Source: an uncultured Prevotellaceae bacterium (GTDB lineage Bacteria > Bacteroidota > Bacteroidia > Bacteroidales > Bacteroidaceae). Taken from it: a DNA stretch of 64,000 nt. The stretch is from contig CAMHUI010000004.1 in the NCBI GenBank assembly GCA_946188345.1, positions 28,211 to 92,210 of the forward strand, read 5' to 3'. Positions 26,613 to 35,019 of this stretch are shown here, piece by piece (positions within the stretch are counted from its first letter, which is position 1; each line of letters begins with the position of its first letter). Under the pieces are notes generated by a model that had not been told where the DNA came from, did no database searches, and saw nothing but the letters and a program-made list of their open reading frames with translations. The translations under genes and the position numbers were made by a program.

Positions 26613-27668
26613 ATGAGAAAAACACTATTGCTACTTACCTGTCTGCTGATAACAAGTTTCTCAGCCAACGCACAGGAGAAGAAGGTCCTTGCCTATGGCA
26701 TCGGCTTCTACAATCTGGAAAACCTGTTCGACACGGTCCACGATGAGGGAAAGAACGACAACGAGTACCTTCCCGACGGAAGCAACAAATGGGGCGAGCT
26801 GAAATACTCGCACAAGTTGAAGAACATGGCCCGAGCTCTGGCCGACATGGGCACCGACCGTCTGCCCGACGTGGGTTGCGCTGCCATCGGTGTCAGTGAG
26901 GTTGAGAATGCACACTGCCTGACCGACCTCTGCAACCAGGAGCCTCTCAAGGCCCGCAATTTCCAGTTTGTCCACATCGAAGGTCCTGACAAGCGCGGTG
27001 TCGACTGCGCCCTGCTCTACAACCCCGCCTTCTTCACCGTGCGCAGCGCCAAACTCGTACCCTATGTCTATGAGAAGAAAAAGGATATCGAGAACGACCG
27101 CCAGACGCGCGGATTCCTCACCGTCAGCGGCACCATGGCCGGCGAGCACGTCACCATCATCGTGAACCACCTGCCAAGCCGCCGAGCTGGCTCCTACTAC
27201 CGCGAGCTCGGCGCCAAGCAGATATTTGCATTGAAGGAAGAGCTACTGCGCGAAGACCCCGACTGCAAGATTTTCATCATGGGCGACATGAACGACGACC
27301 CCACCAACAAGAGCATGAAGAAGGTACTCCGTGGAAAACCTGAAATCAGCAAGGTTGAAGACGGTGACATGTATAACCCCTGGTACAACATTCTGGCCAA
27401 GGAAGGCAAGGGAACACTGATGTATAACGGTGCATGGAATCTCTTCGACCAGATTCTCATGACACCCAACGTCCTCAACCGCAACGGCGAGCGAGACCTC
27501 TCCACACTGAAGTTCTTCTCCAACCAGGTGTGCCGCATGCCCTATCTCTTCCAGCAGTCGGGCAAGTATAAGGGTTCCCCCCTGCGTACCCACGCCGGCG
27601 GCGTATGGCTCGACGGCTACAGCGACCACCTACCCGTAGTGGTCTATCTGGTCAAGGAACAGCAATAG
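26613..27668 (+). CDS. Secreted endonuclease/exonuclease/phosphatase (EEP) family protein
   Basis: Read from the ATG at 26613 (MRKTLLLLTCLLITSFSANAQ, a signal peptide) the protein has 351 residues. EEP-fold motifs are present in order: FYNLENLFDT with the metal-binding Asn/Glu, IGVSEVEN, RGVDCALLYNP, VNHLPSRRAG, FIMGDMNDDP with the catalytic Asp-x-Asn, and YSDHLPVVVYL at the end with the final Asp-His pair. These residues suit a DNase I-like phosphodiesterase. It is divergent from the TonB receptor operon, sharing the upstream region. An upstream in-frame ATG at 26559 would hide the signal peptide and is less likely. Confidence 0.88.
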   Translation: MRKTLLLLTCLLITSFSANAQEKKVLAYGIGFYNLENLFDTVHDEGKNDNEYLPDGSNKWGELKYSHKLKNMARALADMGTDRLPDVGCAAIGVSEVENAHCLTDLCNQEPLKARNFQFVHIEGPDKRGVDCALLYNPAFFTVRSAKLVPYVYEKKKDIENDRQTRGFLTVSGTMAGEHVTIIVNHLPSRRAGSYYRELGAKQIFALKEELLREDPDCKIFIMGDMNDDPTNKSMKKVLRGKPEISKVEDGDMYNPWYNILAKEGKGTLMYNGAWNLFDQILMTPNVLNRNGERDLSTLKFFSNQVCRMPYLFQQSGKYKGSPLRTHAGGVWLDGYSDHLPVVVYLVKEQQ

Positions 27669-27727
27669 CCCGCCCCCTACCACGGGAGGAGACCTTACAT
27701 GAGCTGGATGGTAGAAAAAAGGTGATC

Positions 27728-28384
27728 ATGAGCAACAGCAAGACCACACGAGAGCGTTGCCAATCCCCCGCACCTTCGGGAGTGAACGAGGGTGGGCTTG
27801 AGTCCCATCCCTGGTCGCCCTTTCTGCCTGACCACTGCCGCCTGCTGATGCTCGGCAGCTTTCCGCCCGCACGGAAGCGGTGGTCGATGGACTTCTTCTA
27901 TCCCAACTTCACCAACGACATGTGGCGAATCGTAGGTTTCTGCTTCTTCGGCGACAAGAACCATTTTGTCGACGCCGACCGCAAGACCTTCCGCATAGAA
28001 AGCCTGATACCCTTCCTGCATGGGAAAGGTATCGGGCTTTATGATACAGCAAAGGTTGTCAAGAGGCTGAAGAACACGGCTGCCGACAAAGACCTCGAAG
28101 TGGTAGAACCCACCGACCTGAGGGCTCTGCTGCACAGCATTCCCGAGTGCACCGACGTCGTCACCACAGGCGAGAAAGCCACCGACGTCTGTTGCCAACA
28201 GCTCAACATCGCTGCCTCGCCGGCCGTAGGCACCAGCACAGCCTTCCCCTTCGAGGGCCGCCAGCTACGCCTCTGGCGCATGCCCAGCTCCTCGCGAGCC
28301 TACCCAATGGCCGTAGAGAAGAAAGCTGAAACCTATCAGAGAGTATTCGAAACCATCTATCAGCCTGCCAACGTCCCCGACTAA
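27728..28384 (+). CDS. Uracil-DNA glycosylase superfamily protein
   Basis: From the ATG at 27728 the protein has 218 residues. LLMLGSFPPARKRWSMDFFYPNFTNDMWRIVG matches the glycosylase superfamily's G-x-x-P loop followed by the base-recognition region, and TGEKATDV and RMPSSSRAY match the later motifs (P-S-S-S like loop). It resembles the group of small glycosylase-like proteins in Bacteroidales rather than true Ung; the usual catalytic Asp-His pair is not obvious. It lies 60 bp after the EEP nuclease gene, so read-through is possible. Precise substrate unknown. Confidence 0.72.
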   Translation: MSNSKTTRERCQSPAPSGVNEGGLESHPWSPFLPDHCRLLMLGSFPPARKRWSMDFFYPNFTNDMWRIVGFCFFGDKNHFVDADRKTFRIESLIPFLHGKGIGLYDTAKVVKRLKNTAADKDLEVVEPTDLRALLHSIPECTDVVTTGEKATDVCCQQLNIAASPAVGTSTAFPFEGRQLRLWRMPSSSRAYPMAVEKKAETYQRVFETIYQPANVPD

Positions 28385-28432
28385 CAGGCAGGTCCTGCCC
28401 CATCGAAGAAGGCAGGAAGGGGTCATAAAGAT

Positions 28433-29065
28433 ATGAACAAAATCACCATCATCGGCATTGCCGGAGGTACGGGGTCGGGCAAGACCACCGTCGTGAAGAA
28501 AATCGTAGAGGCACTGCCGCCTCACTATGTAGCCGTGGTGCCACTCGACTCCTACTACAACGACACCACCCATCTGACCGACGAGGAGCGTAAAGCCATC
28601 AACTTCGACCATCCCGACGCCTTCGACTGGAAGTTGCTCATCAAGCAAGTGAACGAGCTCCGTCAGGGACACGACATTGAGCAGCCCACCTACTCGTACA
28701 TCCTCTCCAACCGTCTGCCAGAAACCATCCACGTGGAGCCCAAGCCCGTCATCGTCATCGAGGGCATCATGACGCTCTGCAACAAGAAACTGCGCGACAT
28801 GATGGACCTGAAGATATTCGTCGACACCGACCCCGACGAACGCCTCATCCGTAACATCCAGCGCGACACCATCGACCGCGGACGCACCGTCTCAATGGTC
28901 GTCGACCGCTATCTGAAGGTGCTCAAGCCCATGCACGAGCAGTTCATCGAGCCCACCAAGCGCTACGCCGACATCATCATCCCACAGGGTGGAGAAAACG
29001 TCAAGGGCATCGGCATCCTCTGCAAATACATAGAAGGCCTCATGCCTGAAGAGAAAAACGTTTAG
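28433..29065 (+). CDS. udk: Uridine kinase
   Basis: The 210-residue protein phosphorylates uridine and cytidine to their monophosphates using ATP or GTP in the cytoplasm. The P-loop is GIAGGTGSGKTT (residues 7-18), followed by PLDSYYNDTTHL, NFDHPDAFDW, QPTYSYILSNR and VIEGIMTL, all characteristic of Udk. Length is that of the family. Being just downstream of nucleic-acid degrading genes it may take part in nucleoside salvage, though udk is also a housekeeping gene. Confidence 0.95.
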   Translation: MNKITIIGIAGGTGSGKTTVVKKIVEALPPHYVAVVPLDSYYNDTTHLTDEERKAINFDHPDAFDWKLLIKQVNELRQGHDIEQPTYSYILSNRLPETIHVEPKPVIVIEGIMTLCNKKLRDMMDLKIFVDTDPDERLIRNIQRDTIDRGRTVSMVVDRYLKVLKPMHEQFIEPTKRYADIIIPQGGENVKGIGILCKYIEGLMPEEKNV

Positions 29066-29220
29066 GGCGTTCAGACCGTTTTCGGTGGCTGACACCCGCC
29101 TTTCATTTCTTCCCCAGACAAGGCCATCCTCCAAATCTAAAAAAAAGTTAACTTCCAGAACTACCTTTATATAAAGGCCTTTAGCGAAGTCGTTTGAGAC
29201 CAGATTCTCTCCATTTTTTG

Positions 29221-29328
29221 GTCTCGTCGTGACCAAGGCTTGGTCTCAATGTGACCAAAGGCTGGTCTCAGTGTGACCAAAGGCTGGTCATAGCGTGACC
29301 AAACAGTGGTCATTCCTTGGTCAGCCCT
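29221..29328. repeat. 22-bp palindromic tandem array C (4 copies plus part)
   Basis: Units start at 29221, 29243, 29265 and 29287, each exactly 22 bp, with a partial fifth from 29309. Each holds an inverted repeat of the form TTGGTC-N7-GACCAA or a close variant. Units differ more from one another than in arrays A and B. The array lies between udk and a bidirectional terminator. Confidence 0.9.
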
Positions 29329-29347
29329 CCGACATCTGTATTGACGC

Positions 29348-29389
29348 AAGAAAGCCTGCACAGAATTGCGCTTCTGTGCAGGCTTTCTT
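29348..29389. terminator. Long bidirectional terminator between udk and the DUF308 gene
   Basis: AAGAAAGCCTGCACAGAA at 29348-29365 pairs over all 18 bases with 29372-29389, with a 6-base loop. T-rich ends on both strands allow termination from either side, between convergent genes. Confidence 0.85.
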
Positions 29390-29433
29390 TGCTGTCTCGC
29401 CCGCAGGCAGACTATCAAATCAACAAGGGAAGG

Positions 29434-30126
29434 CTACTCCTCGGGGGCTACTTCGGCCGTTACTTCTTCGGCCTCCTCTGCCACTCTTTCTGACTCTTCG
29501 ATTACTTCTTCAGCCTCATCGCCCACTACCTCTGCCTCCTGCGGCTCCTCCGGCTGGCCGGGCTCCTCGACGACGAGCAGCGAGGCGGCATACTGCTTGA
29601 ACAGGCGGCGTATCATCAGCGCGTTGATAAGCTCGACGACGCCGTAGATCATCATAGCCCACCCGATGATGAGCAGCGGGGCTGATATCATCTGGCTGGG
29701 GTTGACCACGCAGAGGATGCCGATGAGCAGCAACAGCGTGGGCATAATCCACCAGCGCAGCCCTACCCTGCCGTAGCGGGTGGCGGCGGCCAGGCTGGCA
29801 TACTGGCCTAACGAACTGAGTATCAGGATGCCGGCCAGGATGTAGATGAGGGCCACCAGGAACGCCTTGGGCATGACGACGAGCACGATGCCGAAGATGA
29901 CACTGCCCATGCCGACGACCCATGTCAGCCCGTCGGCCAGGCCCTTGCCCTCTTCCAAGGCAGCCTGACGCTGTGCCACAAAGGCCGACACGCAGGCCAC
30001 GATGCCGGAGATGAAGAACAGGATGCCCAGCGTCACCGTGATGGCGACGACGGCATCATTGCGGAATTTCACTAACAGTGCGCCAATGACGATGGCTGCG
30101 ATGGCGCGGAAGATGGAACTTCTCAT
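29434..30126 (-). CDS. DUF308 (HdeD-like) membrane protein
   Basis: From the ATG at 30126 (MRSSIFRAIAAIVIGALL) the protein has 230 residues with about six membrane segments arranged as repeated pairs, the HdeD/DUF308 pattern (GILFFISGIVACVSAF, GSVIFGIVLVVMPKAFLVALIYILAGILIL, GWAMMIYGVVELINAL). After the last helix comes a strongly acidic, glutamate-rich cytoplasmic tail of about 45 residues (EEPGQPEEPQEAE onward). HdeD in Escherichia coli is linked to acid resistance; function here is not known. A longer start at 30210 adds a basic stretch lacking support. Confidence 0.82.
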   Translation of the reverse strand: MRSSIFRAIAAIVIGALLVKFRNDAVVAITVTLGILFFISGIVACVSAFVAQRQAALEEGKGLADGLTWVVGMGSVIFGIVLVVMPKAFLVALIYILAGILILSSLGQYASLAAATRYGRVGLRWWIMPTLLLLIGILCVVNPSQMISAPLLIIGWAMMIYGVVELINALMIRRLFKQYAASLLVVEEPGQPEEPQEAEVVGDEAEEVIEESERVAEEAEEVTAEVAPEE

Positions 30127-30283
30127 ATTACGGGTTTTTATGGTTTCAAGAAAAACGTTTAAGAATGGAGTTCTGCGTACAAAAGTACGTTTTTTTTCCG
30201 AAACGGCCACCCTTTTCCACCTTATTTCTATATCCGCGCGTGTAAAAAAGCGTTATTTCTGCACGTTTTTACGAGTTTTTGAG

Positions 30284-30291
30284 TACCTTTG
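30284..30291 (+). promoter_or_regulatory. -7 element of rlmN
   Basis: TACCTTTG fits the TAnnTTTG consensus and places the transcript start near 30295, thirty bases before the ATG at 30325. No good TTTG lies at the usual upstream distance. Confidence 0.6.
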
Positions 30292-30324
30292 CAGTGATTT
30301 TGTAGTGATAGCTTGAAAACTGAC

Positions 30325-31371
30325 ATGGTTGACAACCCCACCATACCACTGCTTGGGAAGACGCAGGACGAGCTGAAGGAGCTGGCCCGCAGTCTGGGCA
30401 TGCCTGCCTTCACGGGCGGACAGATGGCCCAGTGGCTCTACCAGAAGCACGTGACCGACATCGACGAGATGACCAACCTCTCGAAGCAGAACCGCGAACG
30501 GCTGCGCGAGGCCGGCTATGGCATCGGCTGTCAGGCGCCCATCGATGCCCAATACTCCGTCGACGGCACCATCAAGTATCTCTTCCCCGTCGGCGCGGGA
30601 AAAGAGTTCGTCGAGACCGTCTTCATACCCGACGGCGAGCGCGCCACGCTGTGCGTCTCCTGCCAGGTGGGATGCAAGATGAACTGCCTCTTCTGCCACA
30701 CCGGCAAACAGGGATTCCACGGCCAACTCTCGCCGGCCGACATCCTGACCCAGATCTACGCCCTGCCCGAGCGCGAACAGCTCACCAACATCGTCTTCAT
30801 GGGCCAGGGCGAGCCGATGGACAACCTCGATGCCGTGCTCCGAGCCACAGAAGTGCTCACCGCCCAATGGGGCTACGCCTGGAGCCCGAAGCGCATCACC
30901 GTGAGCACCGTGGGCATCCGCGGCAAGCTGAAACGCTTCATCGAAGAGAGCCAATGCCACCTGGCCGTCAGCCTGCACGCCCCAAGCCACGAACAAAGGG
31001 CCAGCCTGATGCCAGCCGAGAAGGCCATGGGCATCGAGGAAGTGGTAGCCCTGCTGCGCAACTACGACTTCTCCCACCAGCGGCGACTGTCGTTCGAATA
31101 CATCGTCTTCAGCGGACTTAACGACAGCCATGAGCACGCCCGGCAGCTGCTGCAGCTGCTCAACGGACTGGACTGCCGCATCAACCTCATCCGCTTCCAC
31201 CAGACACCCGGCGTGCCGCTGCCAGCTACCAGCGAGGCATCCATACAGTCATTCTGCGACTATCTGACACGCAACGGCATCTTCACCACCATCCGCGCCT
31301 CCAGAGGACAGGACATCTACGCTGCCTGCGGACTGCTATCGACAGCACGAAAGGCACAGCAGCAACACTGA
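30325..31371 (+). CDS. rlmN: 23S rRNA A2503-C2 / tRNA A37 methyltransferase (radical SAM)
   Basis: The 348-residue protein methylates C2 of adenine 2503 in 23S rRNA and adenine 37 in some tRNAs. The radical-SAM motif is CKMNCLFC with cysteines at residues 117, 121 and 124. VFMGQGEPMDNLD is the SAM-binding GEP motif, and ISTVG-like VSTVGIRGKL and LAVSLHAP follow. The methyl-carrying cysteine is probably in ASRGQDIYAACGLL near the C-terminus. Start is the ATG at 30325; a TTG at 30313 is in frame. It precedes pdxA by 43 bp, with no terminator between, so cotranscription is likely. Confidence 0.95.
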   Translation: MVDNPTIPLLGKTQDELKELARSLGMPAFTGGQMAQWLYQKHVTDIDEMTNLSKQNRERLREAGYGIGCQAPIDAQYSVDGTIKYLFPVGAGKEFVETVFIPDGERATLCVSCQVGCKMNCLFCHTGKQGFHGQLSPADILTQIYALPEREQLTNIVFMGQGEPMDNLDAVLRATEVLTAQWGYAWSPKRITVSTVGIRGKLKRFIEESQCHLAVSLHAPSHEQRASLMPAEKAMGIEEVVALLRNYDFSHQRRLSFEYIVFSGLNDSHEHARQLLQLLNGLDCRINLIRFHQTPGVPLPATSEASIQSFCDYLTRNGIFTTIRASRGQDIYAACGLLSTARKAQQQH

Positions 31372-31414
31372 CAACCGACAATCTCATCAACCACATAAAC
31401 TCCCGTAAACAGCA

Positions 31415-32500
31415 ATGGAAGAAAGAAAAATCCGCGTGGCCATCACCCACGGCGACACAAACGGCATCGGATACGAACTGATTTTTAAAACCTTCGCAGA
31501 ACCCGAGATGCTCGAACTCTGCACGCCCATCATCTACGGCTCGCCAAAGGTGGCAGCCTACCACCGGAAGGCCCTCGACATCGAGGCCAACTTCAGCATC
31601 ATCAACCGGGCTGAAGATGCCCAGGACGGACGCGTCAACCTGCTCACCTGCTTCGACGACGAGGTGAAAGTGGACTTCGGACAGGCCACCCCCGAGTCAG
31701 GACAGGCCGCCCTGCAGGCCCTCGACCGCGCCATGACAGACTACCGGCAAGGACTCTTCGACGCACTCGTCTGCCTGCCCGTCAGCAACACCAACATCCA
31801 GATAGAAGGCGCCCCCTTCAGAGGACTGGCAAGCTATCTGGAGACCTGCCTCGGAGAAGGCCAGAAGGCACTGCCCATCTACCTGACCCATGACATGCGC
31901 GTGGCCGTAGCAGCCGACGGACTCTCCATGAAAGACGTACCGCAGGCCATCAATGAGGCCAACATGGAACACGTCATCCGCACCCTCTTTGAGGCGCTGC
32001 GACGCGACCTGCGCATCTACAACCCACGCATCGCACTGCTCGCCCTCAACAGCAATGCCGAGGGCAACGAGGAGAAAAACATCATGAAGCCCCTCGTGAA
32101 AAAACTCAACGAGCAGAAAGTCAACGTCTTCGGTCCCTACCCTGCCGACACCTTTTTCGGCGAGCGCCAATACGGAGTCTTCGACCTGGTGCTGGCCATC
32201 TACCACGACCAAGGCATCGTGCCGCTGAAGACTCTGACCTACGAACAGGCACACATCAGCTACAGTGGACTGCCCGTGGTATGCACCTCCATCAACGACA
32301 CGCCACAATACGACATCGCCGGAAGCGGAAAAGCTGACGAAAGCGCACTCAGACAGGCCATCTATACCGCCATCGACATCGTGCGCAACCGCCAGACCTA
32401 CGACGAGCCACTGGCCAACCCACTGCCGAAACTCTATCACGAGAAACGCGACGAGAGCGAGAAAGTACGCTTCAACATCCCCAAGAAGAAAGAAGAGTGA
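31415..32500 (+). CDS. pdxA: 4-hydroxythreonine-4-phosphate dehydrogenase
   Basis: The 361-residue enzyme oxidises 4-phosphohydroxy-L-threonine in the DXP-dependent pathway to pyridoxal phosphate. Start motif [21 protein letters not shown], the substrate-binding [12 protein letters not shown], the metal-binding His in LYLTHD-like [29 protein letters not shown] and the C-terminal [11 protein letters not shown] with the metal-binding histidine are all typical of PdxA. It ends in a lysine-rich tail. The next gene starts at an overlapping GTG, so the two are translationally coupled. Confidence 0.94.
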   Translation: MEERKIRVAITHGDTNGIGYELIFKTFAEPEMLELCTPIIYGSPKVAAYHRKALDIEANFSIINRAEDAQDGRVNLLTCFDDEVKVDFGQATPESGQAALQALDRAMTDYRQGLFDALVCLPVSNTNIQIEGAPFRGLASYLETCLGEGQKALPIYLTHDMRVAVAADGLSMKDVPQAINEANMEHVIRTLFEALRRDLRIYNPRIALLALNSNAEGNEEKNIMKPLVKKLNEQKVNVFGPYPADTFFGERQYGVFDLVLAIYHDQGIVPLKTLTYEQAHISYSGLPVVCTSINDTPQYDIAGSGKADESALRQAIYTAIDIVRNRQTYDEPLANPLPKLYHEKRDESEKVRFNIPKKKEE

Positions 32501-33543
32501 GCCGCAAATACCAAAACGCCTTCTTCATCTTCGGCATCGCCGTACTGGCACTGATGCTCAGCCAGCTGGACTATGCCGAAGTATGGAGCGGCCTGCAGCA
32601 CGCAGGCTATTGGTTTCTGGCCGTCATCGCACTGTGGATAGCCCTCTATGCCATCAACACAGCAGTCTGGTGGCTCATCATCAAGGCACAGACAACATCC
32701 GGCACACCTTCTGACAACGCAGCAGAAAGCAGGAAACACCTACCCTTCTCCTTCCTGTGGCTCTATAAACTCACCGTCTCAGGCTTTGCCCTGAACTACG
32801 CCACTCCAGCCGGACTTATGGGCGGCGAACCCTATCGCATCATGTCGCTGGCACCAGCCATCGGCACAGAACGGGCAACATCTTCGGTCATACTCTATGC
32901 CATGACCCACATCTTCAGCCACTTCTGGTTCTGGCTCATCTCCATCGCACTCTACCTCATCACCCAGCCACTGAACCTGTTCATGGGTGTGGTACTGGCG
33001 GCAGCAACCCTATTCTGCGTACTCGGAATATGGTTCTTCATGGCTGGATATCGGAAAGGACTCGCCGTCAGGGCACTGAACATCCTGCGGCACATACCGC
33101 TGCTTTCCAAATGGGCCAGGCCATTCATCGAACAACACCGGCAACAGCTTGACAACATCGACCGACAGATAGCAGCCCTGCATAGCCAAAACCCGCAGAC
33201 CTTCGTGGGAGCCGTGCTGCTGGAGATAAGCTGCAGAATACTCTCGGCACTTGAGATTCTGTTCGTGCTGCACGTCATCATGCCAACAGCCAACTACCTC
33301 GACTGCATCCTCATCCTCGCCTTCACCAGCCTGCTGGCCAACCTGCTCTTCTTCATCCCCCTGCAACTGGGCGGAAGGGAAGGCGGATTCCTCATGTCGG
33401 TGTCGGGACTCGGAATGGGAACCAGCGCCGGAGCCTTCGTGGCACTCATCATCCGACTCAGGGAACTCGTATGGACAGGCATCGGACTGCTGCTCATCAA
33501 CCTCGAAAAAAGAAAACAACACACCAACGAAGAAACGGCATAA
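32497..33543 (+). CDS. Lysylphosphatidylglycerol synthetase-type membrane protein (UPF0104)
   Basis: This 348-residue inner-membrane protein has about eight hydrophobic segments. [22 protein letters not shown] and the later [17 protein letters not shown] are the two characteristic G-rich loops of the LPG synthase transmembrane/UPF0104 family (flippase-like). It lacks the C-terminal aminoacyl transferase domain of MprF. Translation starts at GTG 32497, overlapping the pdxA stop as GTGA. Lipid flipping or transport is the likely role, but no substrate is known. Confidence 0.85.
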   Translation: MSRKYQNAFFIFGIAVLALMLSQLDYAEVWSGLQHAGYWFLAVIALWIALYAINTAVWWLIIKAQTTSGTPSDNAAESRKHLPFSFLWLYKLTVSGFALNYATPAGLMGGEPYRIMSLAPAIGTERATSSVILYAMTHIFSHFWFWLISIALYLITQPLNLFMGVVLAAATLFCVLGIWFFMAGYRKGLAVRALNILRHIPLLSKWARPFIEQHRQQLDNIDRQIAALHSQNPQTFVGAVLLEISCRILSALEILFVLHVIMPTANYLDCILILAFTSLLANLLFFIPLQLGGREGGFLMSVSGLGMGTSAGAFVALIIRLRELVWTGIGLLLINLEKRKQHTNEETA

Positions 33544-33626
33544 TAAAAATCGTAGCAAGCCAAGAGACAAGTACACTTTTTCAGAAGATTCTGCCCACGA
33601 CATTCGTCATTCTACTTTTTTATTCG

Positions 33627-33634
33627 TAACTTTG
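33627..33634 (+). promoter_or_regulatory. -7 element of the deoxynucleoside kinase pair
   Basis: TAACTTTG agrees with the TAnnTTTG consensus. The inferred start is near 33638, which gives a leader of about 17 bases before the ATG at 33655. Confidence 0.65.
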
Positions 33635-33654
33635 CCGAAAGTTAGCTAAAAACC

Positions 33655-34275
33655 ATGCACATAGCCATCGCAGGAAACATTGGCAGCGGCAAGACAACGC
33701 TCACAAATCTCCTGGCCAAGCACTACGGCTGGGAACCACGGTTCGAAGCCGTGGACTACAACCCCTACATGGAGGACTACTACAAGGACATCCAGCGATG
33801 GTCCTTCAATCTGGAGTGTTTCTTCCTGAAAGAGCGCTTCAAAGACCTGCTCGACATCGCCAAATCCGACCACACCATCATCCAAGACCGCACCATCTAT
33901 GAGGGCGTCTACGTCTTTACGGCCACCAACAAAGCCATGGGACACCTCGACGACCGCGACTTCCAGACCTATATGGAACTGTTCCAGCAGATGACGGAAA
34001 TCGTCAAGGTGCCCGACCTGATGATCTACCTGCGCGCCTCGGTGCCACACCTCGTGCAGAACATCCAGAAACGAGGACGGGACTACGAACAGACCATCCC
34101 CCTGGAATACCTGCAGAACCTCAACGAACGCTACGAAGACTTCATCTTCAACAAATACAAAGGACGCGTCATCGCCATCAACGTCGACGACATCGACTTC
34201 CTCAACAACCCTAAAGACTTCGCTGGCATCATCGACAAAATCGACCGGACTCTCTTCGGACTGTTCACAGACTAA
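33655..34275 (+). CDS. Deoxynucleoside kinase (first of two)
   Basis: The 206-residue enzyme phosphorylates deoxynucleosides with ATP for salvage. The P-loop is AIAGNIGSGKTTL (residues 4-16), the substrate-binding E-x-V is in RFEAVDYNPYMEDYYKD, the catalytic DRT/ERS-like motif is in IIQDRTIYEGVYVF, and the lid region has RGRDYEQTIPLEYL. Length is typical of dGK/dAK-type kinases. A second, clearly related kinase follows after 33 bp. Which bases each prefers cannot be read directly, but paired dAK and dGK genes are known in other bacteria. Confidence 0.92.
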   Translation: MHIAIAGNIGSGKTTLTNLLAKHYGWEPRFEAVDYNPYMEDYYKDIQRWSFNLECFFLKERFKDLLDIAKSDHTIIQDRTIYEGVYVFTATNKAMGHLDDRDFQTYMELFQQMTEIVKVPDLMIYLRASVPHLVQNIQKRGRDYEQTIPLEYLQNLNERYEDFIFNKYKGRVIAINVDDIDFLNNPKDFAGIIDKIDRTLFGLFTD

Positions 34276-34308
34276 GACTCATCACACACCACCTAACACC
34301 AAACACCT

Positions 34309-34932
34309 ATGCATATCGCAATAGCAGGAAACATCGGAAGCGGAAAGACCACTCTGACAAAAATGCTCGCCCACCGATACGGATGGACACCACGCTTCGA
34401 ACCCGTAGACAACAACCCCTACCTGGCCGACTTCTACGCCGACATGCCCAGATGGGCCTTCAACACACAAATCTACTTCCTCAACAAACGATTCGCCGAG
34501 GTCGTAGAAATCTCCAAATGCAAGGAAACCATCATTCAAGACCGCACCATCTTTGAAGACGCACGCATCTTCGCACCAAACCTGCACGACCAAGGCATGA
34601 TGAGCGACCGCGACTTCGACAACTATACCGACCTCTTCGACCTCATGATCTCGCTTGTCAAACTGCCTGACCTCATGATATACATCCGGTCGACCATACC
34701 CAATCTCGTCGCACAGATACAGAAACGAGGCCGCGAATTCGAAAAATCCATACGAATAGACTATCTGCAAGGACTCAATGACAGATACGAAGCATGGATC
34801 AGCACCTACAAAGGACCACTGCTCATCGTCGACGGAGACAGGCTGAAATTCGGCAACAACCCAGAAGACTTCAAACAAGTAACCGATATGATTGACGCAA
34901 AACTATTCGGTTTCTTCCCCATGGACGAATAG
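34309..34932 (+). CDS. Deoxynucleoside kinase (second of two)
   Basis: The 207-residue protein shares the same motifs as its neighbour: AIAGNIGSGKTTLTKML at the N-terminus, RFEPVDNNPYLADFYADM, IIQDRTIFEDARIF, and RGREFEKSIRIDYL. The two are homologous over the full length but differ in the substrate-pocket region (PVDNNPYLADF against AVDYNPYMEDY), which suggests different deoxynucleoside preference. They most likely arose by tandem duplication. The pair shares one promoter at 33627-33634 and a probable common transcript. Confidence 0.92.
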   Translation: MHIAIAGNIGSGKTTLTKMLAHRYGWTPRFEPVDNNPYLADFYADMPRWAFNTQIYFLNKRFAEVVEISKCKETIIQDRTIFEDARIFAPNLHDQGMMSDRDFDNYTDLFDLMISLVKLPDLMIYIRSTIPNLVAQIQKRGREFEKSIRIDYLQGLNDRYEAWISTYKGPLLIVDGDRLKFGNNPEDFKQVTDMIDAKLFGFFPMDE

Positions 34933-35004
34933 AGAAAAGACAAGAATAACGGCGAAAAAAAAGAAAAAGTCTGACAAAATTGCAGTCGTTTGAAATATTT
35001 TATG

Positions 35005-35012
35005 TAATTTTG
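35005..35012 (+). promoter_or_regulatory. -7 element before the sigma-54 activator gene
   Basis: TAATTTTG fits the TAnnTTTG consensus seven bases before the ATG at 35020. With a start near 35016 the leader would be only a few bases long. No TTTG lies at the usual upstream distance. Confidence 0.45.
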
Positions 35013-35019
35013 TCACCCA

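Noticed and set aside
30253..31200. Minus-strand open frame of 315 codons
   Set aside because: It is the shadow of rlmN, whose radical-SAM motifs prove the plus-strand frame.
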